From contig JADFRO010000197.1 in NCBI GenBank assembly GCA_022561255.1, positions 1-6,109 of the forward strand: 6,109 nt of DNA. The letters are read 5' to 3'. Both the position numbers and the translations under genes were made by a program. The notes under the pieces are model-generated. The model did not search any database. It was not told the DNA's origin and worked only from the letters and a program-made list of their open reading frames with translations. The stretch comes from Planctomycetota bacterium. Lineage in GTDB: Bacteria > Planctomycetota > Phycisphaerae > UBA1845. Of this stretch, positions 1 to 5,509 are shown one piece after another; the first letter of the stretch is position 1; each line of letters begins with the position of its first letter.

Positions 1-1105
1 AGGTTTCGTCCCACGCAGTCAAACAGCAAAACGGGTCCGCGACGCAGACCGTGTTGCAGCAATCTGTGTTCGAGCATCCGCTCGTGCTGTTGACGGAACC
101 GCAGGTGCCCGTGGCCGTTTCGCAGGCCGCGAAACTGCCGTCGCAAAGCCCCTCCGCCTCGGACGCACAGTACGAATCCCACTCGACGTCACAACAATAC
201 CGGTCCGCTTCACACGTCGTTTCGCAGCACGCACCATCGCCGCAGCCGGGTCCACCCGTTCCCGCTTCAGCCAAGCAGTCTCCCGTCGCACCGGCGCAAA
301 CGTCGACTCCGCAACTGATCGACAGTCGCCCATCACCTTGGTCACCGAGGAATCCACCGATGCGAACCAGGTACTGCTGACCTTCGACGACACTGATGGC
401 CACGCGAGAGTCGACGGGGCCAACGACTGTACCGCAATCATCGTCGCTGCAGGCGATCGGATCGGCCGTTGGACAATCACAACCGGAATAGACCGCCATT
501 TTTGTGTCGTAATCGCTGCCGCACAGGCTGATGACCAACTCACCCGTACAGGTGGCTGTGTAACAATACCAGATGTCCGCCTGCACGTTGCTCGCACCGA
601 AGAAATCGCACTGCGCCGGCTCATCCGGGCCGTCCGTCGTTGCGCCCACGTTGCTGAACGTCGTGACGCCGTCGGACACCGTCGTGGGCGTGCTGCACGA
701 GTCATTCGTCAGACCGGTCGTTTCAACCTGACACGCAGCGTCGCAGCCGTCGCCGCCGACCGTGTTGCCGTCGTCGCAGGCTTCACCGAGTTCAAGGATG
801 CCGTTGCCACAGATCGACTTTGTGCATCCGCCACTGAAACATATCCAAAACTGGGCGACGTCGCGCAGGTCTACGTCTGTGTCGAGGTCGGCGTCGAACA
901 TGACGCAGCCTTGCGGAGCGGTCGTACCCGGCCCGGAGTTTAGAGTACAGAGTGACAGGTAGTCGTAGTCGGTGAGGGTGACCGTTCCGTCACCGTTGAA
1001 ATCGCCGAAGACGAATCCCGTCGCCACAGCCTGGCTTGGCGTGGCTATGCTGAGCAGCAAAAAAGCCGCCAAAGTCGAACGCAAACGCAATACGCGAAAC
1101 AGCAT
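1..1105 (-). CDS. Exported cysteine-rich protein with dockerin-like EF-hands, DUF4215 repeat and PPC-like domain (3' end outside window)
   Basis: An open frame of 368 codons runs from ATG 1105 off the left edge with no stop, so this is the N-terminal part of a longer protein. Seen by translation: residues 1-28 form a signal peptide (RLRS, then a hydrophobic stretch, ending PSQAVA). Residues 31-91 hold two Ca-binding loops of dockerin/EF-hand type (DFNGDGTVTLTD; DADLDTDVDLRD). Residues 99-127 are a Myxococcus-type cysteine-rich repeat (CGNGILELGEACDDGN, then GGDGC). Residues 134-265 resemble the PPC-like beta domain of exported planctomycete proteins (ADIWYCYTATCTGELVISLC). Two CC-rich repeats follow at about 293-321 and 349-368 (RYCCDVEWDSYC; PFCCLTAWDET), the second cut by the window edge. 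GGAG at 1114-1117 lies 8 bases before the ATG and supports this start. The likely role is a secreted or surface structural/adhesive protein; no enzymatic motif is visible. The dense cysteines suggest disulfide bonds formed outside the cytoplasm. Function is inferred from architecture only. Confidence 0.85.
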   Translation of the reverse strand, partial: MLFRVLRLRSTLAAFLLLSIATPSQAVATGFVFGDFNGDGTVTLTDYDYLSLCTLNSGPGTTAPQGCVMFDADLDTDVDLRDVAQFWICFSGGCTKSICGNGILELGEACDDGNTVGGDGCDAACQVETTGLTNDSCSTPTTVSDGVTTFSNVGATTDGPDEPAQCDFFGASNVQADIWYCYTATCTGELVISLCGSDYDTKMAVYSGCDCPTADPIACSDDDCGTVVGPVDSRVAISVVEGQQYLVRIGGFLGDQGDGRLSISCGVDVCAGATGDCLAEAGTGGPGCGDGACCETTCEADRYCCDVEWDSYCASEAEGLCDGSFAACETATGTCGSVNSTSGCSNTDCCNTVCVADPFCCLTAWDET

Positions 1106-1158
1106 GCCTTGAACTCCGTCCGGTAATACACCCCGCAGTGACTGGATCTCCGAACGCG

Positions 1159-1183
1159 CTCCGGGCGGCGCGCTCTTCCGGAG
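1159..1183. repeat. Inverted repeat at the predicted start of the minus-strand transcript
   Basis: CTCCGG at 1159-1164 and CCGGAG at 1178-1183 are perfect reverse complements around a 13-base GC-rich spacer. The repeat abuts the candidate -10 hexamer of the minus-strand promoter. It could be an operator or a 5' stem-loop; in GC-rich DNA it could also be chance. Confidence 0.35.
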
Positions 1184-1212
1184 ATTGTCCCAAAACTAAC
1201 GTGTCCGTTCAA
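1184..1212 (-). promoter_or_regulatory. Candidate sigma-70-like promoter for the left exported protein
   Basis: On the minus strand TTGAAC (1207-1212) and GACAAT (1184-1189) are separated by 17 bases, each matching 4 of 6 consensus positions. The predicted transcript start is near 1177, giving a leader of about 70 bases before ATG 1105. The spacing is good but the hexamers are only moderate, so the call is tentative. Confidence 0.4.
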
Positions 1213-1278
1213 GGCTGATGTCGGGCCTTACGGGGCGATGGACGGCACGAATGGGGGCGAGCGAACCATGCGATGGGC

Positions 1279-1358
1279 TCCGCGTTTCGTTTTTTTCTCG
1301 GGAACCGATACAATGGCGCAGGGTGTGGCCGTGGCGTTGTGCGCGCAACGGCCGATGG
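1279..1358 (+). repeat. Promoter/leader repeat, copy 1
   Basis: This stretch aligns with 2800-2877 at about 64 of 78 positions by eye, with one 2-base gap. The core is TTTCG, a T-rich run, TTCTCGGGAA, then TACAAT and GCG; a CGTTG/CAACG inverted repeat (1335-1339 and 1346-1350) follows, then GGCCGA. Weaker similarity seems to extend upstream to about 1244 and downstream to about 1415 (GATCTT near both ends). It lies 68 bases before the GTG start of the dehydrogenase, so it is best read as promoter plus untranslated leader. An ATG at 1273 in the dehydrogenase frame lies just before it. Because the other copy is non-coding, translation through this element is unlikely. Confidence 0.7.
1285..1314 (+). 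promoter_or_regulatory. Candidate promoter with overlapping palindrome, upstream of the dehydrogenase
   Basis: TACAAT (1309-1314) resembles a -10 hexamer. Upstream at -35 spacing there is only TTTCGT, a poor match, followed by a T run. TTCTCGGGAA (1295-1304), nearly palindromic here and perfectly so in the second copy (TTCCCGGGAA), lies between them. The conserved layout fits an activator-dependent, repressed or alternative-sigma promoter. The leader would be about 105 bases long. Confidence 0.4.
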
Positions 1359-1414
1359 AAACCGGGGTGTTTGCCCAGACGACTTCCGCCTACCCCCCGG
1401 GGGCGGATCTTATC

Positions 1415-1418
1415 GGGG
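1415..1418 (+). promoter_or_regulatory. Ribosome site that decides the dehydrogenase start
   Basis: GGGG lies 7 bases before GTG 1426, which is followed at once by a signal peptide. This favours GTG 1426 over the in-frame ATG 1273, whose extra 51 residues would be translated from the promoter/leader repeat. Confidence 0.5.
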
Positions 1419-1425
1419 TGCAATC

Positions 1426-2724
1426 GTGTTCAACCGACAGACGCCTTCGCTCGTAATTGGCCTCGCCGGGTTTTTCTGTGGGCTGTGGCCGGCGGTCGCA
1501 TGCGCAACGCCGCTGGCGACGGTACGCGTTGCGGCTGGTCTGAACGATCCGCTTTTCGTAACGCATGCGCCGGGCGACTTCGACCGCATCTTCATCGTTG
1601 AGCGTTCCGGGCGAATCAAGATCCTCAAGAACGGTGTAGTGTTGCTGTCGGCATTCCTGGACCTCGCCCCAGACCTGACGTCAGGCGGCGAGCAGGGGCT
1701 GTTGGGCTTGGCGTTTCATCCCGATTATCAAACGAACGGCGCGTTCTTCGTTAATTATACGGACACGAGCGGGCGAACCGTTGTGGCGCGATACGGAGTT
1801 TCTGCCGATCCGGACGTGGCCGATGCGACCGAGGAAATCTTACTACGCATTGCGCAGCCGTTTGAGAATCACAACGGTGGCTGGATCGGGTTTGGCCCGG
1901 ACGGGTATCTGTACGTAGCGATGGGTGACGGCGGCGACCGAAACGATCCGGGGAATCGTGCTCAGGACACGCAGAATCAGCTACTCGGGAAGATTCTGCG
2001 AATTGATGTCGATGGCGACGATTTTCCCGGTGATGCGCTGCGCAACTACGCGATTCCGCCGGACAATCCGTTTGTCGGACAGGTCGAGGACGACGAAATA
2101 TGGGCGTATGGCCTGCGAAATCCCTGGCGCTGCAGCTTCGATCGACAGACGGGCGACCTGTACATCGGCGATGTGGGACAGGACGCACGGGAAGAGATCA
2201 ACTTTCAACCGGCGTCAAGTCTCGGCGGGGAGAACTACGGATGGCGCTGCATGGAGGGGATGTCTTGCACAGGTTTGAGCGGATGCACGTGCAACGACGC
2301 GTCTTTGACGCTGCCGGTTCACGACTACGTTCATGGGCCGCCGAGCTGCAACTCCGTAACCGGCGGCTACGTCTATCGCGGCTCCGCCATCGCGGGATTG
2401 GCGGGCACCTATTTCTTCGCGGAATTCTGTAAAGGGCAAATCTGGTCGTTTCGAATGAGCGGCGGGAGTGTGGTCGATTTTCAGGAACGCACGTCGGAGT
2501 TGGCGCCGATCGTCGGAGCGATCGAGTTACCGTCGTCGTTCGGTGAAGACGCCTTCGGAGAATTGTACATCTGCGATCTGGCGGATGGCGAAGTCTACAA
2601 AATCGTTTCCAGTATCCCCGTACCGACCGTTTCAGAGTGCGGAGCAATCGGGCTGTTCGTTCTGCTATTCTGTGCGGCTGCGACCGTCATGGCTCGGCAT
2701 CCGCGCCGCCCCGATCCGTCCTGA
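1426..2724 (+). CDS. Exported glucose/sorbosone dehydrogenase-family protein with IPTL-CTERM-like tail
   Basis: This 432-residue protein belongs to the glucose/sorbosone dehydrogenase (GSDH) family, six-bladed beta-propellers that in characterised members oxidise aldose sugars with PQQ outside the cytoplasm. Motifs seen: GGEQGLLGLAFHPDY at about 87-101, containing the histidine expected to be catalytic; NHNGG at 148-152; FGPDGYLYVAMGDGGD at 156-171; GDVGQDAREEIN at 248-259; GGENYGWRC just after. Cysteines at 275, 281, 287, 289, 308 and 335 form a cysteine-rich insertion, suggesting disulfides. Residues 1-27 are a signal peptide ending AVACA; AVAC could also act as a weak lipobox. The last 36 residues (PTVSECG, a hydrophobic helix, RHPRR) match the layout of the IPTL-CTERM sorting signal, with Cys where Trp is usual. 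The product is therefore probably exported and anchored or sorted. GTG 1426 is chosen because of the adjacent ribosome site and signal peptide. Substrate and PQQ use are inferred from family; no PQQ synthesis genes are in the window. Confidence 0.85.
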   Translation: MFNRQTPSLVIGLAGFFCGLWPAVACATPLATVRVAAGLNDPLFVTHAPGDFDRIFIVERSGRIKILKNGVVLLSAFLDLAPDLTSGGEQGLLGLAFHPDYQTNGAFFVNYTDTSGRTVVARYGVSADPDVADATEEILLRIAQPFENHNGGWIGFGPDGYLYVAMGDGGDRNDPGNRAQDTQNQLLGKILRIDVDGDDFPGDALRNYAIPPDNPFVGQVEDDEIWAYGLRNPWRCSFDRQTGDLYIGDVGQDAREEINFQPASSLGGENYGWRCMEGMSCTGLSGCTCNDASLTLPVHDYVHGPPSCNSVTGGYVYRGSAIAGLAGTYFFAEFCKGQIWSFRMSGGSVVDFQERTSELAPIVGAIELPSSFGEDAFGELYICDLADGEVYKIVSSIPVPTVSECGAIGLFVLLFCAAATVMARHPRRPDPS

Positions 2725-2799
2725 TCCCAGAGCCGACCCCACCAACCAACGTGCGAATATCAGTGGTACGGATACGGGGGAGCATACGCGGCGGCGGCC

Positions 2800-2877
2800 T
2801 TCGCGTTTCGTTTTCTTCCCGGGAACCCGTACAATCGCGTGGGTTGCGGGAGCGGCGTTGCGCGCAACGGCCGACGG
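2800..2877 (+). repeat. Promoter/leader repeat, copy 2 (orphan)
   Basis: This is the second copy of the element at 1279-1358, in the same orientation and about 1.5 kb away. It keeps TTTCG, the T-rich run, a perfect TTCCCGGGAA palindrome (2816-2825), TACAAT (2830-2835) and the GCG after it. A perfect 14-base palindrome, CGTTGCGCGCAACG (2856-2869), follows and then GGCCGA. Downstream, scattered similarity to the copy 1 leader continues to about 2920. No start codon with a ribosome site follows where copy 1 has one, so the gene it once served appears lost, or it drives a non-coding RNA. Confidence 0.65.
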
Positions 2878-3161
2878 TGGCCGAAGCTGGTCGGTTCCGG
2901 CTACCGCCGGTGATCTTTCGAAGCGCGGGCGAAGCACCCGGCCCGGAAAACGCCACCGGACGCGGTAACGGGCGTATGGGTGGCATACCCCAGCCAAGTG
3001 CCGACGTGAAATGCGGTAGTCGGTTAGAACTGCGAAGAATGTCCTCGGTGAGCTGGATGGACCAGCTTTGGCAGGGATAGTCAGTCGCTTCGCGCGGTAC
3101 GGCATCATCCAAGTGAACAACCAGTCAGTTCGTTGGCGGACGACTTGGTACCCCGCTCGGT

Positions 3162-3191
3162 TTGCCACGCAATCGGCATCTCGGATAGACT
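3162..3191 (+). promoter_or_regulatory. Promoter of the restriction fragment, likely giving a leaderless transcript
   Basis: TTGCCA (3162-3167, 5 of 6 consensus) and TAGACT (3186-3191, 4 of 6) are separated by 18 bases. The -10 hexamer ends only 6 bases before ATG 3198, so the transcript should begin at or next to the start codon. This explains why no Shine-Dalgarno sequence is present. Confidence 0.5.
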
Positions 3192-3197
3192 GGCGCC

Positions 3198-3629
3198 ATG
3201 ACCGGCAAGCGCACCGTGGCCAAACAAAGGGTTGACATCCGAACCCTCGTTCAGGGCTTCGCCAAACACATCAAGGAGCTGAAGGCCCCTGAGTACAAGG
3301 AATCGCAAGTTCGGCTGCACTACATCGACCCCTTCTGGACGTTGCTCGGCTGGGACGTCCAGAACACCGCGCAGAGTGCCCCGCAAGATGTCGAGGTTGT
3401 TGTTGAGCCCTCGATGGATAGCGTGGGTGATGACGGGCTTCGCTCGCGCCACCCGGACTACCTGTTCCGTTTGAACGGCTTCGCACGATTCGTCGTGGAA
3501 GCGAAGAAACCGTCGGTCGATCTTGACGCTGACAAGCGCGGCATTTTCCAGACCAAGCGCTACGCCTGGAGCGCGGCAATTCCCGCCGCAGCCTTTGCAC
3601 GCCCTTCGACGCCGGATATACTCGATTGA
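3198..3629 (+). pseudogene. N-terminal nuclease-domain fragment of a type I/IIG-like restriction enzyme
   Basis: The 143-codon frame starts with a typical N-terminal restriction endonuclease domain: ESQVRLHYIDPFWTLLGWDV at 35-54, then HPDYLF at 85-90 and FVVEAKKP at 98-105. D87, E101 and K103 form a PD-(D/E)xK nuclease signature, so the catalytic motif looks intact. Homologous character runs to about residue 125 (TKRYAWSA). There the usual continuation (a hydrophobic strand, then D-F-E-E-F-like sequence in relatives) is replaced by a short alanine/proline-rich tail and TGA. Full-length relatives are several hundred to about a thousand residues, with methyltransferase and specificity or helicase parts; none is present here. 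The tail codons overlap the promoter of the downstream cold-shock ORF, so the break looks like a recombination or deletion junction near 3575. It is most likely a gene remnant; a free-standing nuclease domain is less likely. The start is set by the adjacent promoter (leaderless). Confidence 0.75.
3594..3622 (+). promoter_or_regulatory. Sigma-70-like promoter for the cold-shock ORF and symporter
   Basis: TTTGCA (3594-3599, 4 of 6) and TATACT (3617-3622, 5 of 6) are separated by 17 bases. The predicted start near 3629 leaves a leader of about 90 bases before ATG 3718. The leader contains CGGCGGGCA twice (3637-3645 and 3684-3692). The promoter lies inside the 3' end of the restriction fragment, in the part that does not resemble restriction enzymes. 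Confidence 0.55.
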
Positions 3630-3704
3630 AATGTCTCGGCGGGCAAATGCCGTCGCGGTGCATGCAGCGCAGAGACCCGCTTACGGCGGGCACGAAACAC
3701 TCGC

Positions 3705-3710
3705 AGGAGG
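3705..3710 (+). promoter_or_regulatory. Consensus ribosome-binding site of the cold-shock ORF
   Basis: AGGAGG is a full consensus Shine-Dalgarno sequence 7 bases before ATG 3718. It is the strongest translation signal in the window, yet it serves a degraded protein. Confidence 0.75.
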
Positions 3711-3717
3711 CCCGTGA

Positions 3718-3936
3718 ATGCGAGGCACGGTGAAGTTCTTCAATGGCTCCAAGGGATTCGGATCCATCACTCCGTCGGAGGGATCGAAGGACGGGAATGT
3801 CCGTTCCGGCGACATCCAACGCGACGGCGGCCACAAGACCCTTGTCGAAGGCCGGTCCAACGCTCATGAGCCACCGGGTCCGCTGAATCCCAATCGCACA
3901 GGCGCCGGTCCTTCCCGTCGGTGCGGACTCTCTTGA
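3718..3936 (+). CDS. Degenerate cold-shock-domain protein (CspA-like)
   Basis: The 72-residue product has the length and beginning of a CspA-family protein: RGTVKFFNGSKGFGSITP at 2-19, then GSKD at 22-25, DIQRDG at 32-37 and KTLVEG at 40-45. Intact relatives bind single-stranded RNA or DNA through RNP1 (KGFGFI) and RNP2 (VFVHF). Here RNP1 has Ser16 where Phe is expected, and RNP2 reads GNVRS, losing the aromatic and histidine residues. After residue 45 family similarity fades into a proline/asparagine-rich tail. The frame is kept throughout, so the change is by substitutions rather than one obvious frameshift; a one-residue insertion is likely near 38. The promoter and ribosome site are good. 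It may be a decaying gene, or its translation may be retained to help the symporter 9 bases downstream. Family origin is fairly sure; function as an RNA chaperone is doubtful. Confidence 0.65.
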   Translation: MRGTVKFFNGSKGFGSITPSEGSKDGNVRSGDIQRDGGHKTLVEGRSNAHEPPGPLNPNRTGAGPSRRCGLS

Positions 3937-3945
3937 AGCAAGTCG

Positions 3946-5502
3946 ATGGCTCTGGACGCAGGCATCATTCTGGCCTACTTCGTCCTCATCATGGTGATCG
4001 GTGTCCGCGCGCGTGTGCGGAAGGACGTGGGAACCGAGGAATACTTCCTGAGTTCGCGTTCGCTCACCTGGCCTTCGATCGCCATGTCGACGATCGCCAC
4101 CAACATCCACGCCAATCATTTTATTGCGATGGCGGGGTCGGCGTACGTGTACGGCCTGGCGCAGGCCAACCTCGAAATCAACGCTATTTTCGGGATTCTG
4201 GTCGCGGCTTTCATCTTCGTCCCCCTCTACTTGCGGATGCGAGTGGTCACGATCACCCAGTTCTTCGAGAACAAACTCGGGGCCAAGGTTGCGTTGACCT
4301 ATTCGATCCTGATGATCGTTCTCTACTCGCTCCTCTACCTCGGGACCGCACTGTTCTTCGCAGCCTATACGATCGACGGCGTCTTCGGCGACCTCGTCGG
4401 GTTTCTGGGCTCAACTCGCGCAACCCGTCTTTGCGTCCTCATCGTGCTAACGGGGGTCTTTTCAGCCACGTACACCTACCTGGGTGGGCTTCGGGCGGTT
4501 GTCCGCACGGACATCGTACAGCTCGGATTGCTTGTGGTGGGTGGGTTGATCACGCTTGGCGCGACGATTCACCATCTGGGTGGTTGGTCCAATCTGTGGA
4601 GGCTGACTCCCCATCTGATGCACCTGCATCTGCCGAGCGATCACGACACCATCCCCTGGACCGGCCTGTTCGGAATGCTCCTCCTTAACCTGAACTATTG
4701 GGGTGCGAATCAGGTCATCCTGCAGCGGGCCCTTGCGGCCAAGAATGTGCGACACGCGCAGATCGGACTCCTCGTCGGCGGTGCGCTCAAATACCTCATG
4801 GTGCTCATCATCATCGTTCCGGGGATCGCCTTGGCGGGAATCCACCGCGCCGAGCCTCTCAGCGACCCGGATCGCGCCTATTTGACGATAGTAACGGAGT
4901 TGGTCCCCACCGGCATCCGCGGACTCGTCCTGTGCGGGCTGTTCGCTTCCCTCATGAGCACCTTGGATTCAGTCTACAACTCGGTGGCGACCCTGTGGTC
5001 GATCGATATCTACCAGCGCCACCTGCGGCCGACCGCATCAGAGGCTCAAGTCGTGCGCACCGGCAAGCGCGCGATCATGGCAACGTTGATCAGCGGCGTG
5101 CTCTTCGGCTTTGTCGTGGTGTACGTCAAGTTCAGCGATCCAACCTTCGCCCTGACGCACTGGTTCAATGAGCTTTCCTACTACGTCAAGAACGGTTTCG
5201 TCCTGGTCGTCCTTGCGGCGGTCTTTCTCGTGAAGCCGTCCCGACGGCTGGTCCTTTTTGCGCTGTTGTTCAGCATCGTGCTGACTTACCTGTTCAAGGT
5301 CGGCCTACCCGAGATGAACTACTTCGTACGGTCGGGATGGGTCATTGTGCTGACCTTTGCGGTCGTCGCCCTCCCCACCCTGCGGAGGACCGGCTGGCGT
5401 TTTTCTGAGGCCGGGTTGGTTGTTGCTCCCTATCGCTCGTCGGTCCGATTAGGGTTGGCGCTCGCCATTTCGTTGGTCGCGAGCCACGTCATCTTTCATT
5501 AA
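3946..5502 (+). CDS. Sodium:solute symporter (SSS/SLC5 family)
   Basis: This 518-residue inner-membrane protein is a complete member of the solute:sodium symporter family (PutP and vSGLT are about 500-545 residues), which imports sugars, amino acids or other small solutes with Na+. About 13-14 hydrophobic segments can be counted, the first at 5-23. Family landmarks seen: TEEYFLSSRSLTW at 30-42, TITQFFENKLG at 102-112, the YLGGLRAVVRTD segment after TM5, and LMSTLDSVYNSVATLWSIDIY from 336. S338 and T339 sit where vSGLT has the paired serines of its Na2 sodium site, so sodium coupling is likely preserved. The substrate cannot be told from sequence; a sugar or organic acid is plausible. ATG 3946 is the earliest possible start because an in-frame TGA (3934-3936) ends the cold-shock ORF three codons before it, and the protein begins at a normal family N-terminus. 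No good ribosome site precedes it, so it probably depends on translation of the cold-shock ORF and on the promoter at 3594-3622. Confidence 0.9.
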   Translation: MALDAGIILAYFVLIMVIGVRARVRKDVGTEEYFLSSRSLTWPSIAMSTIATNIHANHFIAMAGSAYVYGLAQANLEINAIFGILVAAFIFVPLYLRMRVVTITQFFENKLGAKVALTYSILMIVLYSLLYLGTALFFAAYTIDGVFGDLVGFLGSTRATRLCVLIVLTGVFSATYTYLGGLRAVVRTDIVQLGLLVVGGLITLGATIHHLGGWSNLWRLTPHLMHLHLPSDHDTIPWTGLFGMLLLNLNYWGANQVILQRALAAKNVRHAQIGLLVGGALKYLMVLIIIVPGIALAGIHRAEPLSDPDRAYLTIVTELVPTGIRGLVLCGLFASLMSTLDSVYNSVATLWSIDIYQRHLRPTASEAQVVRTGKRAIMATLISGVLFGFVVVYVKFSDPTFALTHWFNELSYYVKNGFVLVVLAAVFLVKPSRRLVLFALLFSIVLTYLFKVGLPEMNYFVRSGWVIVLTFAVVALPTLRRTGWRFSEAGLVVAPYRSSVRLGLALAISLVASHVIFH

Positions 5503-5509
5503 CCTATGT

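Larger units (their letters stand above)
1106..1425. other. Divergent intergenic region
   Basis: This stretch separates the minus-strand exported protein from the plus-strand dehydrogenase. It holds a candidate minus-strand promoter (1184-1212) with an inverted repeat at its predicted start site, and the plus-strand promoter/leader element (1279-1358) plus a leader reaching GTG 1426. A CCCCCGGGGG palindrome sits at 1394-1403, between flanking CCGCC (1386-1390) and GGCGG (1402-1406), so the leader can fold just before the dehydrogenase ribosome site. No gene is supported here. Confidence 0.6.
2725..3197. other. Gene-free region with orphan promoter/leader
   Basis: These 473 bases carry no convincing gene. 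They hold copy 2 of the promoter/leader repeat (2800-2877) and, at the right end, the promoter of the restriction fragment (3162-3191). A small inverted repeat GTATG/CATAC with a 5-base loop lies at 2974-2988. Open frames crossing the region on both strands are arginine- and proline-rich and match nothing I recognise. A GTG at 2910 could open a 56-codon frame ending at 3080, but it has no ribosome site and no recognisable content. No clear terminator follows the dehydrogenase. Confidence 0.6.

Noticed and set aside
19..705. Minus-strand frame of 228 residues
   Set aside because: It is a shadow in another frame of the cysteine-rich exported protein: arginine-rich, low-complexity, no domain.
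338..943. Plus-strand frame of 201 residues
   Set aside because: It is antisense to the exported protein, with no ribosome site and no recognisable motif.
1273..1425. ATG 1273 as start of the dehydrogenase, adding 51 residues
   Set aside because: The extra codons run through the promoter/leader repeat that is non-coding in its second copy, and they would put a nonsense stretch before a clear signal peptide. GTG 1426 has its own ribosome site.
2974..2988. GTATG/CATAC hairpin as a terminator
   Set aside because: A 5-bp stem without a following T run, and about 250 bases after the dehydrogenase stop.
3018..3038. tRNA-like string GTCGGTTAGAACTGCGAA
   Set aside because: It resembles a D-arm by chance; no acceptor stem, anticodon arm or T-arm can be built around it.
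2637..3168. Several frames across the intergenic region on both strands (to 3080, 3112 and 3168)
   Set aside because: They cross the promoter/leader repeat, are Arg/Pro/Gly-rich, and have no ribosome site or family resemblance.
3105..3452. Minus-strand frame of 115 residues with fairly protein-like composition
   Set aside because: It mirrors the restriction-domain codons on the opposite strand, and that strand has clear PD-(D/E)xK motifs; typical GC-rich mirror ORF.
3198..3629. A complete restriction-modification or novel defence system
   Set aside because: Only the N-terminal nuclease domain is present; no methylase, helicase, specificity or antitoxin gene lies beside it.
3271..4119. Minus-strand frame of 282 residues
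   Set aside because: It lies antisense to three recognisable plus-strand genes, is rich in Arg/Ser/Pro, and has no motif.
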